DNA of 64,000 nucleotides from an uncultured Aquimarina sp. GTDB taxonomy: Bacteria; Bacteroidota; Bacteroidia; Flavobacteriales; Flavobacteriaceae. Location of the stretch: contig CANMDW010000021.1 of NCBI GenBank assembly GCA_947496705.1, positions 1-64,000 of the forward strand, read 5' to 3'. Numbering within the stretch: position 1 is the first letter of the stretch; the number at the start of each line of letters is the position of its first letter. The notes below the pieces were generated by a model that saw only the letters and a program-made list of their open reading frames with translations, was not told the origin of the DNA and did not search any database. The position numbers were made by a program, and so were the translations under genes. Positions 53,712 through 63,901 of the stretch are shown here, piece after piece.

Positions 53712-54788
53712 TTAGTTACTTACCTGAGCCGATAATTGCTCGCCAAACGTTGGCTGTGTTTTTAACCAGGTTTCATAATCTTCTTCAGACTCTACAATAA
53801 TTTTCATCTGCATATTATAATGTGAAACTCCGCAAATTTTATTACATAACAGATAATAATCGAAGGTGTACTCATCTAAAGCTTCATCTCCTGCTGCAAC
53901 TAATTTTTTACTTTTTACTTTTCTGATCTTATTAATTGTGGCTACTTTCTCTACCATAAATTCACTATTTCTCATTTCTTCGGAAGTGATTGTGGGTGTA
54001 TATGAAAACTCGGTGATCATACCAGGCACCACATTCATCTGCGCTCTAAAGAAAGGCATATATGCCGAATGCAGGATATCCTGAGACCTCATTTTGAAGA
54101 TTACCTTGCGGTTTACCGGTAAATGTAACTCATTTACAATTTTATCATCTTTACCATAACTATCAGAAACATCGAGGCCCAAGGTATTGATACCTTCAAT
54201 AAAACGCACATTCGCTTTTCCTAACTCATTATCTTCTCCAGAATATCTTGCTCTCCAGTCAAACTGATACGCATATAATTCTATAACCAATGGATCTCCA
54301 TCTTCTTCATCGATATTCATAATATCTGTCCAGGTAAATAATCCATATATAATTAATCCGGCCAATACGATCACCGGGATGATGGTCCAGATAAATTCTA
54401 ATTTATCATTATCTGCAAAAAACAATGCTTTGTTTTCTTTTTTTCCTCTATACTTATAAGAAAAAAAGTGCAATAGCCCTTGTGTTATAATCTGCACAAA
54501 CATGATTAATATCATAGAGATCAACATTAGCAGATCATAATCTACTCCGTGCTCTGAAGCTGATTCTGGAAGAAAGAATGTGCGATATTGCACAAAACAA
54601 TATATGGTTAACAAGTAAAGAAATAATACAAACCCAAGCATCAGCTTACCTTGTATATTGTTATCCTTATCATTTGCAACTTGAGAAGTATCGGCATCTT
54701 TGGCCTGAGACAATTTCAAAATTTTTGACATTTGCCACAACGTGATTCCGAAAAGTGCTATAACTACTATGGTTAAGAATACAGTCAT
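53712..54788 (-). CDS. coxB: Cytochrome c oxidase subunit II
   Basis: The 358-residue protein has several N-terminal membrane segments (at about 4-20, 51-70, 88-110 and 133-153) and a periplasmic cupredoxin domain. The CuA site is C315-x3-C319-x3-H323-x2-M326 in LLCNKICGVSHYNM, with the other His in QDILHSAYM. Lys replaces the usual Glu between the two Cys; that ligand is a backbone carbonyl, so function should hold. There is no C-terminal cytochrome c domain, so electrons must come from a separate carrier or directly from ActE/ActA (inference). It sits between actF and coxA. Confidence 0.93.
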   Translation of the reverse strand: MTVFLTIVVIALFGITLWQMSKILKLSQAKDADTSQVANDKDNNIQGKLMLGFVLFLYLLTIYCFVQYRTFFLPESASEHGVDYDLLMLISMILIMFVQIITQGLLHFFSYKYRGKKENKALFFADNDKLEFIWTIIPVIVLAGLIIYGLFTWTDIMNIDEEDGDPLVIELYAYQFDWRARYSGEDNELGKANVRFIEGINTLGLDVSDSYGKDDKIVNELHLPVNRKVIFKMRSQDILHSAYMPFFRAQMNVVPGMITEFSYTPTITSEEMRNSEFMVEKVATINKIRKVKSKKLVAAGDEALDEYTFDYYLLCNKICGVSHYNMQMKIIVESEEDYETWLKTQPTFGEQLSAQVSN

Positions 54789-54819
54789 TTTTATCTATCT
54801 ACTTTTTACAATTCAATTT

Positions 54820-56142
54820 TTAATAGTGGAAGTGCTTACTTTCCTCGATATACGGATTCCCTTTTGCTAGTAATGGAGCTTTGGTAAGTGCTCTGAAAAT
54901 AACAAATATGAATAGTCCTAAGAACAATAATACAGCACTAATCTCGCTTAAACCTATAAACCATGAGGCTCCAACGGTTGCCGGCATTATCATAGTATAC
55001 ACATCGATGTAGTGACCACAAAGGATTACGATACCCGCCATTACTACAAACCAGTTTACGCGTTTGAAATCACTATTCATCAATATTAATAATGGAAAAA
55101 TGAAATTGAGTGCAAACATCCCAAAGAATGGTAATTTATAATCCTCGATACGTGTTATAAAGTAGGTTACTTCTTCAGGAATGTTAGAATACCAGATGAG
55201 CATAAATTGTGAGAACCAAAGATAGGCCCAGAAAATACTGATACCAAACATAAACTTAGCCAGATCATGAATATGGCTGTCGTTTACAAACTCCAGATAT
55301 CCTTTAGATTTCAGATAAATTGTCATTAATGCAATCACTGTAATCCCCGAAACAAATAAACTTGCAAACACATACCATCCAAATAATGTGCTAAACCAGT
55401 GTGGATCAAAACTCATAATCCAATCCCAGGACATCATAGATTCTGTATAAATAAAGAACACTAAGAATCCTGCCGATATTTTAAAACTTTTCTTATACCA
55501 TTTATTGCCTTCAGAATCTTCATCCTGTTTTCTGGAATACTTTACGGCAAAATGACGATATAATAACCAGCCTCCTAAAAAGATAGCAGCTCTGATGATA
55601 AATCCTGTTCCGTTTAACCAACCTGCTTTTCCTTGAATCAATTTATCATGTGCTACTACTTCCGGATCGGCCCATACAAACAGGTGATTTACATGGAAAC
55701 CAGATAATGCCAGGATCACAAAAAGAATGATTCCTCCCGGAACCAAATATGCTGTGATGGCTTCCATCACTCTAAATAGTACCGGAGACCATCCTGCTTG
55801 TGCAGCAAATTGTATGGCATAGAATGCCAATACGCCCAATGCTATCATAAAAAAGAAAAATGCTGCCACATACAAGGATGCCCAGGGCTTATTTTGTAGT
55901 TGATGTAAAACATGCTCATAATGTGCATCACCTCCATGAGCATCTTCACCATGTTCTCCTTCAGACTGTGCATGAGATTCTGATTCACCATGACCTCCTC
56001 CATGCGCATCTTGCGCTGCCATCATTTCTTTTACTTCTTCAACAGATCCAGGTGTCGAAAGAAAGCCTGCAACAAGCCCTATTCCACCTACAACCATAAG
56101 AATGACAGAAAATAATCTTAATCTACTTGATAGCGTATACAT
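54820..56142 (-). CDS. actF: Alternative complex III membrane subunit ActF
   Basis: The 440-residue integral membrane protein has about ten helices and matches the quinol:cytochrome c oxidoreductase ActF subunit by position and by segments such as VNHLFVWADPEVV and ESMMSWDWIMSFDPHWFSTLFGWYVFAS. A His/Glu-rich loop (about 42-85, AHGGGHGESESHAQ) sits between the first two helices and could bind metal. It is part of the membrane arm that carries quinol chemistry and proton movement. Confidence 0.9.
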   Translation of the reverse strand: MYTLSSRLRLFSVILMVVGGIGLVAGFLSTPGSVEEVKEMMAAQDAHGGGHGESESHAQSEGEHGEDAHGGDAHYEHVLHQLQNKPWASLYVAAFFFFMIALGVLAFYAIQFAAQAGWSPVLFRVMEAITAYLVPGGIILFVILALSGFHVNHLFVWADPEVVAHDKLIQGKAGWLNGTGFIIRAAIFLGGWLLYRHFAVKYSRKQDEDSEGNKWYKKSFKISAGFLVFFIYTESMMSWDWIMSFDPHWFSTLFGWYVFASLFVSGITVIALMTIYLKSKGYLEFVNDSHIHDLAKFMFGISIFWAYLWFSQFMLIWYSNIPEEVTYFITRIEDYKLPFFGMFALNFIFPLLILMNSDFKRVNWFVVMAGIVILCGHYIDVYTMIMPATVGASWFIGLSEISAVLLFLGLFIFVIFRALTKAPLLAKGNPYIEESKHFHY

Positions 56143-56183
56143 ATCTTTATAATATCGTTATTCTTAACTTTTTTACTATGGCA

Positions 56184-56837
56184 CTAGTGTGCTGTGTCAC
56201 TATGATCTTCTATTGATTCGTGTTGCTCTTCTTCTGCTTTCACTTCAGCAACCACAACATCGGTATCGATTCTGGGGGTTTTGCCTTCTAAATCTGCTTT
56301 TAACTTCTCTACATACTGAACAATTTGCCAACGCTCATGCTCACTGGTTTGGGATGCATAAGATCCCATAGAGTTGATTCCGTAATACATCACATGATAG
56401 ATACTACCTTCGGTAATTGCCCTACCTACATCATTATAGCTAGGTACTCCAAGAATTTTTTCTCTCTCTACCAGATATCCTTTTCCTTCTCCTTTGGCTC
56501 CATGGCAAATAGCACAATAAATATCATACAATTCTTTTCCTGCTTCTTCATTTTCTGCTGTATACCGTATTGGATTCTTTAAGGTGTCTTTAGCCAGTTG
56601 ATACCCTTCATTAGAATTCTCAAAATCGTATGGCATCCATCCTCTGGGTATCGAACCTTCTGCAGGTAACATGGCTTCCTGACCTCCCGGAAAAATGCCA
56701 TACTCACCATAAGCTTCATAACTTACAGGCTCATACATATTTGGCATATACTGGTAATTAGGTCTTGAATCTTTTTGACAAGAAACAATACTAATCATCA
56801 CTACTACCACTGCTAATATTTTTATAGTATTCTTCAT
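56184..56837 (-). CDS. actE: Alternative complex III monoheme cytochrome c, ActE
   Basis: The 217-residue lipoprotein (Cys20 in SIVSCQKD) has one c-type heme site, CAICH in YDIYCAICHGAKGEGKG. The acidic, His-containing tail after the heme domain is typical of flavobacterial members. In the family, ActE passes electrons onward from the complex. It starts 5 bp after the actD stop codon. Confidence 0.92.
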   Translation of the reverse strand: MKNTIKILAVVVVMISIVSCQKDSRPNYQYMPNMYEPVSYEAYGEYGIFPGGQEAMLPAEGSIPRGWMPYDFENSNEGYQLAKDTLKNPIRYTAENEEAGKELYDIYCAICHGAKGEGKGYLVEREKILGVPSYNDVGRAITEGSIYHVMYYGINSMGSYASQTSEHERWQIVQYVEKLKADLEGKTPRIDTDVVVAEVKAEEEQHESIEDHSDTAH

Positions 56838-56842
56838 TATTA

Positions 56843-57382
56843 CTAATGGTTATCTTCTTCCTTATCTATTACTTTAATTTCTACTGCTCCGGTGTCGCTT
56901 AAGAAGCTTGTAAGTTTATTTACATCATGATGCGCTGCATCTACTTCCATCAGGAAATGGTCATCTGTGGTTCTCACATCAGGATTTTCTGCTTCTTTGA
57001 ATGGCCATAATCTACTTCTCATATAAAAAGTGATCACCATTAAATGCGCTGCAAAAAATACTGTAAGTTCAAACATTATCGGAACAAAGGCCGGCATGTT
57101 TTCGATATAACTAAAACTTGGTTTACCACCTATATTCTGTGGCCAGTCTTCGATCATGATATAGTTCATCATCACGATGGATACAATCAATCCCAAACAC
57201 CCATACATAAATGATGTAATGGCAATTCGTGTATAGGGTAACCCCATTGCCTTATCCAATCCGTGCACCGGAAAAGGACAGAATACCTCTTCTATATGAT
57301 AATGTTCTGCCCGAACTTTCTTTACTGCGTCCATCAGGACATCATCATCTGTATATAATGCATGTATAACCTTTGATGCCAT
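56843..57382 (-). CDS. actD: Alternative complex III subunit ActD (DUF3341)
   Basis: I place the start at the ATG at 57382 (MASKVIHALY), 4 bp after the actC stop codon; the frame upstream to 57430 lies inside actC. The 179-residue protein has a cytoplasmic domain with EVFCPFPVHGLDKAMGL and two membrane helices (AITSFMYGCLGLIVSIVMM and FVPIMFELTVFFAAHLMVI), as in DUF3341. Confidence 0.92.
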   Translation of the reverse strand: MASKVIHALYTDDDVLMDAVKKVRAEHYHIEEVFCPFPVHGLDKAMGLPYTRIAITSFMYGCLGLIVSIVMMNYIMIEDWPQNIGGKPSFSYIENMPAFVPIMFELTVFFAAHLMVITFYMRSRLWPFKEAENPDVRTTDDHFLMEVDAAHHDVNKLTSFLSDTGAVEIKVIDKEEDNH

Positions 57383-57386
57383 ACTT

Positions 57387-59135
57387 CTAACTGTTTTTAA
57401 GTTTTTCGGCCTGACCAGCCCAATCATCACGTTGTGCCCTTCCCGGGAAAGAATCTGTGATACTATCTAATAAATTGTATTCTGTTTCGGTCATTTTACT
57501 TACCTGATCAAAGGTAAATATTCCGATCTCGTTCAGTTTCTTTTCCATTACGGGTCCGATACCATTTACCTTTTTAAGATCATCTGCAGTTTGGGTAGAT
57601 GGATCAAATGCTCCAAGATTACTCAATAAACTATTGATATCTTCCTGGCTTGTTTCTACTTTTGTTTCAGATTTCTCGGTCGTTTTCTTTTCAGGTTTCG
57701 GTTTTTCTTTGGTTACTGCTGCTTTCACTTTAGGAAGCTCATCTCTATGATCTTTTCCTGCTTCTCTAAGCTTCTTATACTTTTCGCCAGAAGATTTTAA
57801 AATCGTTTTCACTTCTGCTTGTGCTATTACCGGGAATGTACGGGCGTACAACAAGAATAATACAAAAAAGAATCCAATGGTTCCTATGAATATCCCAATA
57901 TCTACAAATGTTGGAGAGAACATTGTCCATGAAGATGGCAAGTAGTCTCTGTGCAGCGAAGTCACAATAATTACAAAACGCTCAAACCACATCCCAATAT
58001 TTACTACAATTGATATAATAAAGGAGAACATGATACTTCTTCTCAATTTTGGGAACCACATAAATTGTGGTGAGAATACATTACAGGTCATCATTGCCCA
58101 ATATGCCCACCAATATGGTCCTGTTGCTCTATTAAGGAATGCATATTGCTCATATTCTACTCCAGAATACCATGCGATAAATAATTCTGTGATATAGGCC
58201 ACCCCAACAATAGAACCCGTGATCATAATCACTATGTTCATTAATTCAATATGCTGTACGGTAATATAATTTTCTAAGTTCGACACTTTTCTCATGATGA
58301 TGAGCAGGGTGTTTACCATAGCGAATCCTGAGAAAATTGCTCCTGCAACGAAGTACGGTGGAAAGATCGTGGTATGCCATCCAGGGATTACCGAAGTAGC
58401 AAAGTCAAAAGATACGATTGTGTGTACAGAAAGTACCAGTGGCGTTGCTAAACCTGCCAAAACCAAAGATACTTCTTCAAAACGCTGCCAATCTTTTGCT
58501 CTTCCGCTCCATCCAAAAGAAAGCAAGCTATATATTTTTTTGGTAAAAGGTGTAATTGCGCGGTCTCTGATCATGGCAAAATCGGGTAGCAAACCTGTCC
58601 ACCAGAATACTAATGAAACAGATAAGTATGTAGAAATCGCAAATACATCCCAAAGTAATGGTGAATTAAAGTTTACCCATAAGGATCCGAATTGGTTGGG
58701 GATTGGCAATACCCAATATGCCAACCAGGGACGTCCCATGTGAATGATCGGGAATAAACCTGCCTGGATCACCGAGAAGATGGTCATTGCCTCTGCAGAT
58801 CGGTTAATTGCCATTCTCCATTTTTGACGAAATAACAGTAGTACTGCAGAAATCAGCGTTCCGGCGTGACCGATACCTACCCACCAAACAAAGTTGGTGA
58901 TATCCCAGGCCCATCCTACTGTTTTATTTAATCCCCAGGTTCCTATACCGGTAGAAACTGTATATATAATACAACCTATCCCCCAAAGGAAAGCAATAAG
59001 CGCGATCGAAAACACAATCCACCAAGATTTACTTGCTTTACCTTCAACCGGTGCCGCTACATCCACAGTTACATCGTGATATGTTTTATCCCCGGTGACT
59101 AAAGGTTTTCTTATAGGTGCTTCGTAATGAGACAT
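57387..59135 (-). CDS. actC: Alternative complex III NrfD-like subunit ActC with HhH tail
   Basis: The 582-residue protein has about ten membrane helices of the NrfD/PsrC type (about 35-450), which bind menaquinol and move protons. After these come a charged linker rich in Lys, Glu and Thr (about 470-515) and a small C-terminal domain (about 520-582), DLKKVNGIGPVMEKKLNEIG, a helix-hairpin-helix fold. Usual ActC ends soon after the last helix, so this is a fusion. The same fold occurs as add-on in other respiratory subunits, where it may aid assembly. Confidence 0.92.
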   Translation of the reverse strand: MSHYEAPIRKPLVTGDKTYHDVTVDVAAPVEGKASKSWWIVFSIALIAFLWGIGCIIYTVSTGIGTWGLNKTVGWAWDITNFVWWVGIGHAGTLISAVLLLFRQKWRMAINRSAEAMTIFSVIQAGLFPIIHMGRPWLAYWVLPIPNQFGSLWVNFNSPLLWDVFAISTYLSVSLVFWWTGLLPDFAMIRDRAITPFTKKIYSLLSFGWSGRAKDWQRFEEVSLVLAGLATPLVLSVHTIVSFDFATSVIPGWHTTIFPPYFVAGAIFSGFAMVNTLLIIMRKVSNLENYITVQHIELMNIVIMITGSIVGVAYITELFIAWYSGVEYEQYAFLNRATGPYWWAYWAMMTCNVFSPQFMWFPKLRRSIMFSFIISIVVNIGMWFERFVIIVTSLHRDYLPSSWTMFSPTFVDIGIFIGTIGFFFVLFLLYARTFPVIAQAEVKTILKSSGEKYKKLREAGKDHRDELPKVKAAVTKEKPKPEKKTTEKSETKVETSQEDINSLLSNLGAFDPSTQTADDLKKVNGIGPVMEKKLNEIGIFTFDQVSKMTETEYNLLDSITDSFPGRAQRDDWAGQAEKLKNS

Positions 59136-59172
59136 AATCCTTTATAATTGAATTGATTCTTTATTTAGTTAA

Positions 59173-62100
59173 TTAGGCTTCTGTAGTATTTCTTACTTTG
59201 GTATGATACATAACATTAGGTTTGGTACCTACGCTCTCAAGTAAGTGATACATACGCTTATCTTCTTTAAGTTTTGCAACCTCGCTATCTTTATCATTGA
59301 CATCACCAAATACCATAGCACCCGATGAACATGCTGCAGAACAAGCCGTTTGGAATTCTCCATCCTTGATTGCTCTACCATCTCGTTTTGCATCCAGAAT
59401 AGTTTTCTGTGTCATCTGGATACACATAGAACATTTTTCCATAACTCCTCTGGAGCGTACCGTAACATCAGGATTTAGTACCATTCTGCCTAAATCATTA
59501 TTCATATGGTAATCAAACTCATCATTATTACTGTATAAGAACCAGTTGAATCTACGTACTTTATATGGACAGTTATTCCCACAATATCTCGTACCCACAC
59601 AACGGTTATATGCCATATGGTTTTGTCCTTGTCTACCATGTGATGTTGCTGCCACAGGACAAACAGTCTCACAAGGAGCATGGTTACAATGTTGGCACAT
59701 TACCGGCTGGAATACTACCTGAGGATTATCTGACGGGCTTTCCATCTCACTAAACTCAGATAAAGAACTTCCTAAACCAGCGATATCGTCTTTCTTTTTG
59801 TTATCTCCTTCAAAATCTTCTTCAGAGGAATAATACCGGTCGATTCGCAACCAGTGCATATCTCTAGATCTACGTATTTCAGATTTACCTACAACAGGAA
59901 CGTTATTTTCTGCATGACAAGCAATCACACAAGCCCCGCATCCTGTACAGGCATTTAAATCTACCGAAAGATTAAAGTGATGCCCTATTGAATGATCAAA
60001 CTCATCCCAGAGATCAACTTCTGGCGAAGTAACTTCATATTCAATATGATTTTTACTTACTTCGGGAACTGCGTTCCACTCATGCTTATCTTTTGTATTG
60101 AATATCTCAAGAGTCGTTTCTTTTACGATATCGTCACGCCCCATCAATGTGTTATGCAATTGCACACAAGCAAACTCATGCATTCCTTCTGCTGCAGTAA
60201 CCGAAACATTTTGCACTGCATTTTGGTTTTGATATAATGGATACGCATTTACACCTATCTGCATTTCTTCTTTAAGCCCTTTGGACTTACCATATCCTAA
60301 AGCCAATCCAACAGAACCTTTAGCTTGTCCCGGCTGAATAATCACTGGCACCACAACTTCTGCTCTGTCTACAGTCACTTTAGCATAACTACCATTTAAG
60401 GCTCCGTTTGCTACATTTTCATTTGTTAATCCTAATTGCCCGGCATCTGCTCTGGATACTGTTAAGTAGTTATCCCAGGAAGCTCTGGTGATAGGATCCG
60501 GCATTTCCTGTAACCAGGGGTTATTGGCCTGCTGGCCATCGCCAAGAGATATCTTGGTATATAATGTAAGTTCCAAACCATTTGACTTTGCATTAGAAAG
60601 CCTTCTGGCTGCAGCGCCCACATTAGGTCCGGCTAGAGTTGGTGCCAGAACAGCTTCTGCATCTGCTATATCTCCTTCCGGAGCCTCAAGAGCTGCTACC
60701 AATTCTTGTTTTGGAAGTGCTGGTTTCACCAATACTCCATCATGCAGTGCCTGATTCCATAAAGTGCCTCCCAGAATTCCTGTCCACGCACTTTTTATAT
60801 AATCATGGTATGTAGATGTATTATCTGTCCATTTTAATAAGGTTTCCTGAAACTGACGTGTATCAAACAAAGACCTTATTGTTGGTTGCACCAAACTATA
60901 ACTCCCTTTCTTCAACTCAACATCTCCCCATGATTCTAAGTAATGTGGTGTTGTAGCTGTATAATTACACAACTCGGCAGTTGCATCATTATGCATACTA
61001 AATGCAACAGACACGCTTACTTTTTCAAGACCGGTTTTAAACTCATTGGCATTTGGTAATGAGTACATTGGATCAACGCCAGCAATTAATAAACCTCCAA
61101 CGCGTCCGGCATTCATATCTTTCACTAATTGAGCTACTGCTTTTGCATCACCCTGGCGGATCGTACGTGGTGTATTTTCATTAAACGCCTTACTTTGTAT
61201 CACTTTGTTGATCGCCAAAACCACCAACTGTGCATCAACATCCTGAATACCCGAAACAACAACAGCATTGCTTCCTGCTTTCTGGATTTGTTTGGCAGCT
61301 TTCACTACTTCAGCATCAAGACCTGCATCCAAAGAGCTTTTAGAACCAGATCCTGTTACATAGACATATAAGGCAGCAAGTACCTGCTTTTGTTGTGAAG
61401 GTGTTATTGCAACTCTTTTATCGGCATTAGCACCTGTTAAAGACATATTTGCCTCAAAATGGATATGCTTAGACATCTTTCCATTTTTAGGAATACGCCC
61501 TTTTGCATATCCGCTATCATATCCCCCTCCTTGCCAATCTGCTAAGAAGTCTGCTGCAACACTTACAATAGTATTTACTTTCGAAAAATCGTAATCGGCA
61601 AGAGCCCTTTCTCCATACATCATTTGATAGGCATCCAAAGCTTCGCTTTGTGATACCGCGTCATATACTACATGCTTAACGTTTTGGTATTTTGCTTTGA
61701 ATTCTGAAATTAATTTTGAAGTAGACGGACTGGCAAATGTTTGTGTCAATAAAACCAGTTGTTTGCCTCCAAGACTATTTAATTTTGCTCCTACTTCTTT
61801 ATCCAAATCTTCCCAGCTAATATCTTCACCTGCTTTTTTAGGCCCCTGAAGACGAGAACTATCATAAAGAGACAATACCGAAGCATGCACTCTAGCATTA
61901 GCATCTCCATTAGAAGTTGCAAGATTATTATTTTCTACTTTAATAGGACGACCTTCTCTGGTTTTGATCAAGACACTGGTAAAATCATACCCATCGGCTA
62001 TTGTAGTAGCATAGTAATTTGCAACACCAGGAACTATTCTCTCTGGCTGCACAACATAAGGTATTGATTTCACAACAGGTCCTTCACAAGCTGCCAACGA

Positions 62101-62298
62101 GGCTGCTGCCGTACTAAAACCTACATATTTAAGAAAATCACGACGAGAAGTTGACGAATTCTCTAAAGATGATTTATCTCCTAAAAACTCATCCGTTGGA
62201 ATTTCCTGAACGAATTCATTTTGTTGTAGCGTCTCAACAATAGAGCTGTTTTCGTTTAGCTCTTCAACACTTTTCCAGTATTTCTTGTTTGATGACAT
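59173..62298 (-). CDS. actB: Alternative complex III iron-sulfur subunit ActB
   Basis: The 1041-residue fusion has a molybdopterin oxidoreductase-like part (about 80-740), known in ActB to lack the cofactor, and a ferredoxin part (about 770-1010). The latter has four Cys clusters: CTGCGACVIAC, CQHCNHAPCETVC, CVGTRYCGNNCPYKVRRFNW and CSMCIQ with CSAAC. A Tat motif, SRRDFLKYVG, at about 51-60 is followed by a hydrophobic stretch and Cys in LAACEG. It therefore folds in the cytoplasm with its clusters and is exported. Confidence 0.95.
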   Translation of the reverse strand: MSSNKKYWKSVEELNENSSIVETLQQNEFVQEIPTDEFLGDKSSLENSSTSRRDFLKYVGFSTAAASLAACEGPVVKSIPYVVQPERIVPGVANYYATTIADGYDFTSVLIKTREGRPIKVENNNLATSNGDANARVHASVLSLYDSSRLQGPKKAGEDISWEDLDKEVGAKLNSLGGKQLVLLTQTFASPSTSKLISEFKAKYQNVKHVVYDAVSQSEALDAYQMMYGERALADYDFSKVNTIVSVAADFLADWQGGGYDSGYAKGRIPKNGKMSKHIHFEANMSLTGANADKRVAITPSQQKQVLAALYVYVTGSGSKSSLDAGLDAEVVKAAKQIQKAGSNAVVVSGIQDVDAQLVVLAINKVIQSKAFNENTPRTIRQGDAKAVAQLVKDMNAGRVGGLLIAGVDPMYSLPNANEFKTGLEKVSVSVAFSMHNDATAELCNYTATTPHYLESWGDVELKKGSYSLVQPTIRSLFDTRQFQETLLKWTDNTSTYHDYIKSAWTGILGGTLWNQALHDGVLVKPALPKQELVAALEAPEGDIADAEAVLAPTLAGPNVGAAARRLSNAKSNGLELTLYTKISLGDGQQANNPWLQEMPDPITRASWDNYLTVSRADAGQLGLTNENVANGALNGSYAKVTVDRAEVVVPVIIQPGQAKGSVGLALGYGKSKGLKEEMQIGVNAYPLYQNQNAVQNVSVTAAEGMHEFACVQLHNTLMGRDDIVKETTLEIFNTKDKHEWNAVPEVSKNHIEYEVTSPEVDLWDEFDHSIGHHFNLSVDLNACTGCGACVIACHAENNVPVVGKSEIRRSRDMHWLRIDRYYSSEEDFEGDNKKKDDIAGLGSSLSEFSEMESPSDNPQVVFQPVMCQHCNHAPCETVCPVAATSHGRQGQNHMAYNRCVGTRYCGNNCPYKVRRFNWFLYSNNDEFDYHMNNDLGRMVLNPDVTVRSRGVMEKCSMCIQMTQKTILDAKRDGRAIKDGEFQTACSAACSSGAMVFGDVNDKDSEVAKLKEDKRMYHLLESVGTKPNVMYHTKVRNTTEA

Positions 62299-62354
62299 AT
62301 ATAATTGATATTAGCTTCTTTATTTATTTCCGTTTAACGGGATGAACATTTTTA

Positions 62355-63677
62355 TTAATAATGACATTTACCACATTCCAGACCACCCATCTGAGCTGCT
62401 GTTAACTGGTCTACACCATATTTTTTTGAAAGTTCTTTATGAATTTTCTCATAGTACTCATTATCGGCAACCTTCACATTGGTCTCTCTGTGGCAATTAA
62501 TACACCATCCCATAGTAAGGGGAGCATCCTGATACATAATCTCCATCTCCTCTACCGGACCATGACATGTCTGACACTCAACTCCGGCTACACTTACGTG
62601 CTGAGAGTGATTAAAGTAGGCAAAATCAGGAAGGTTATGAATACGAATCCATTTTACAGGTTGTGTTTCACCGGTATACGCCTGAGTATCGACATCCCAA
62701 CCCACAGCATTATATAACTTTTGGATTTCACCGTCATAGAATTCTTTAGAATGCTCTTCTGTAGCGGTAGTCTCTGCCACTTCACTTATAGACTTGTGAC
62801 AATTCATACATACATTAAGCGAAGGTATCCCCGATGTTTTACTTACTCTTGCAGAAGAGTGACAATATTTACATTCTATTTTATTATCACCTGCATGAAT
62901 TTTATGAGAATAATGAATAGGCTGGATAGGAGCATATCCTTGATCTATACCAACCTGCATAAAATATCCATATACAAAATAACCGCTAGCCAACAACAGA
63001 AAGATTGCAGTAACCAATACCAAAAATTGGTTTTGAACAAATGCTTTCCAGATTGGCGTTCTTGCTTCCGGCTGTGGCAATTCGACATTATTAGCTTCGG
63101 CAAAACTTCTAAGTGTTTTATTTACGATAAACAAAACTACCATCAGCATCAAAAATATCAATGCCAATATTGCCAAAACCACATTTACAGAAACACCAGA
63201 ACCAGAACCACCGGCAGCAGTATCTGCTGCACCACCTGCTGCAACCACAGGCTCGGCTTTTGGCACCATTACATAAGCAAGAATGTCATCGATATCGGTA
63301 TCGGTAAGCTGCGGAAATGCATTCATCGCAGTCTTATTATACTCCTCATAAATAGCGATTGCCTGCGGATCACCAGAAGCGATCATTTCGGCACTATTCC
63401 TTATCCATTTATATAACCATTCTCTCTCGTACTTGTCTGTTATACCAAAAAGAGCAGGGCCTGTCATTCTCTTATATCGTTTATGGCAGGCAGCACAGAG
63501 TGATTTAAACAAGGCTTCTCCCTTGGCCACATCTCCTCCAGATGAAGCTTCGGTTACTGCAGCATCGGCTGCAGGGGCTTCTTCCTGTGCTATAACAGGG
63601 CTTAAAAAAGTAAATAAAAAAACAGTTCCTAGAATTAGGATTTTGGAGGCTGAATTTCGGTGTTTCACCTGTTTCAT
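62355..63677 (-). CDS. actA: Alternative complex III multiheme cytochrome ActA fused to a monoheme cytochrome c
   Basis: The 440-residue protein has a signal peptide (about 1-30) and then a class I cytochrome c domain (CAACH, with Met region YNKTAMNAFPQL). A membrane helix (about 160-183) is followed by another (about 210-230) and the pentaheme ActA part: CKYCH, CMNCH, CQTCH, CINCH and CGKCH. That makes six heme sites. It is the first gene of the operon and starts the electron path out of the complex. Confidence 0.93.
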   Translation of the reverse strand: MKQVKHRNSASKILILGTVFLFTFLSPVIAQEEAPAADAAVTEASSGGDVAKGEALFKSLCAACHKRYKRMTGPALFGITDKYEREWLYKWIRNSAEMIASGDPQAIAIYEEYNKTAMNAFPQLTDTDIDDILAYVMVPKAEPVVAAGGAADTAAGGSGSGVSVNVVLAILALIFLMLMVVLFIVNKTLRSFAEANNVELPQPEARTPIWKAFVQNQFLVLVTAIFLLLASGYFVYGYFMQVGIDQGYAPIQPIHYSHKIHAGDNKIECKYCHSSARVSKTSGIPSLNVCMNCHKSISEVAETTATEEHSKEFYDGEIQKLYNAVGWDVDTQAYTGETQPVKWIRIHNLPDFAYFNHSQHVSVAGVECQTCHGPVEEMEIMYQDAPLTMGWCINCHRETNVKVADNEYYEKIHKELSKKYGVDQLTAAQMGGLECGKCHY

Positions 63678-63770
63678 ATTATCAAGTAGAATTATCGTCT
63701 TAGTTTTGGTATGGTTTTTTCACTAATCTCTTAAAAAAAGACATAAAAACCACTACTTTTAATTCGACGA

Positions 63771-63778
63771 CAAAAGTA
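63771..63778 (-). promoter_or_regulatory. Promoter -7 element of the act-cox operon
   Basis: The minus strand reads TACTTTTG (TAnnTTTG), 93 bp upstream of the actA ATG. No clear -33 box is seen, so the call is tentative. Confidence 0.45.
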
Positions 63779-63877
63779 CTATAATAAGTCGATTTTGGAA
63801 ATGTTAGTGAAACGTTCAGTATTAATTTATAATAATTCTAAATAATATTTTTTGACAATTTTGAGTTATTAAACTTT

Positions 63878-63885
63878 ACCTTTGT
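63878..63885 (+). promoter_or_regulatory. Promoter -7 element of the rightmost gene
   Basis: TACCTTTG fits TAnnTTTG, with TTG at 63853-63855 (22-bp gap) as a possible -33 box. It lies 16 bp before the ATG at 63902. Confidence 0.6.
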
Positions 63886-63901
63886 ATCAAATCAATTTGT
63901 A

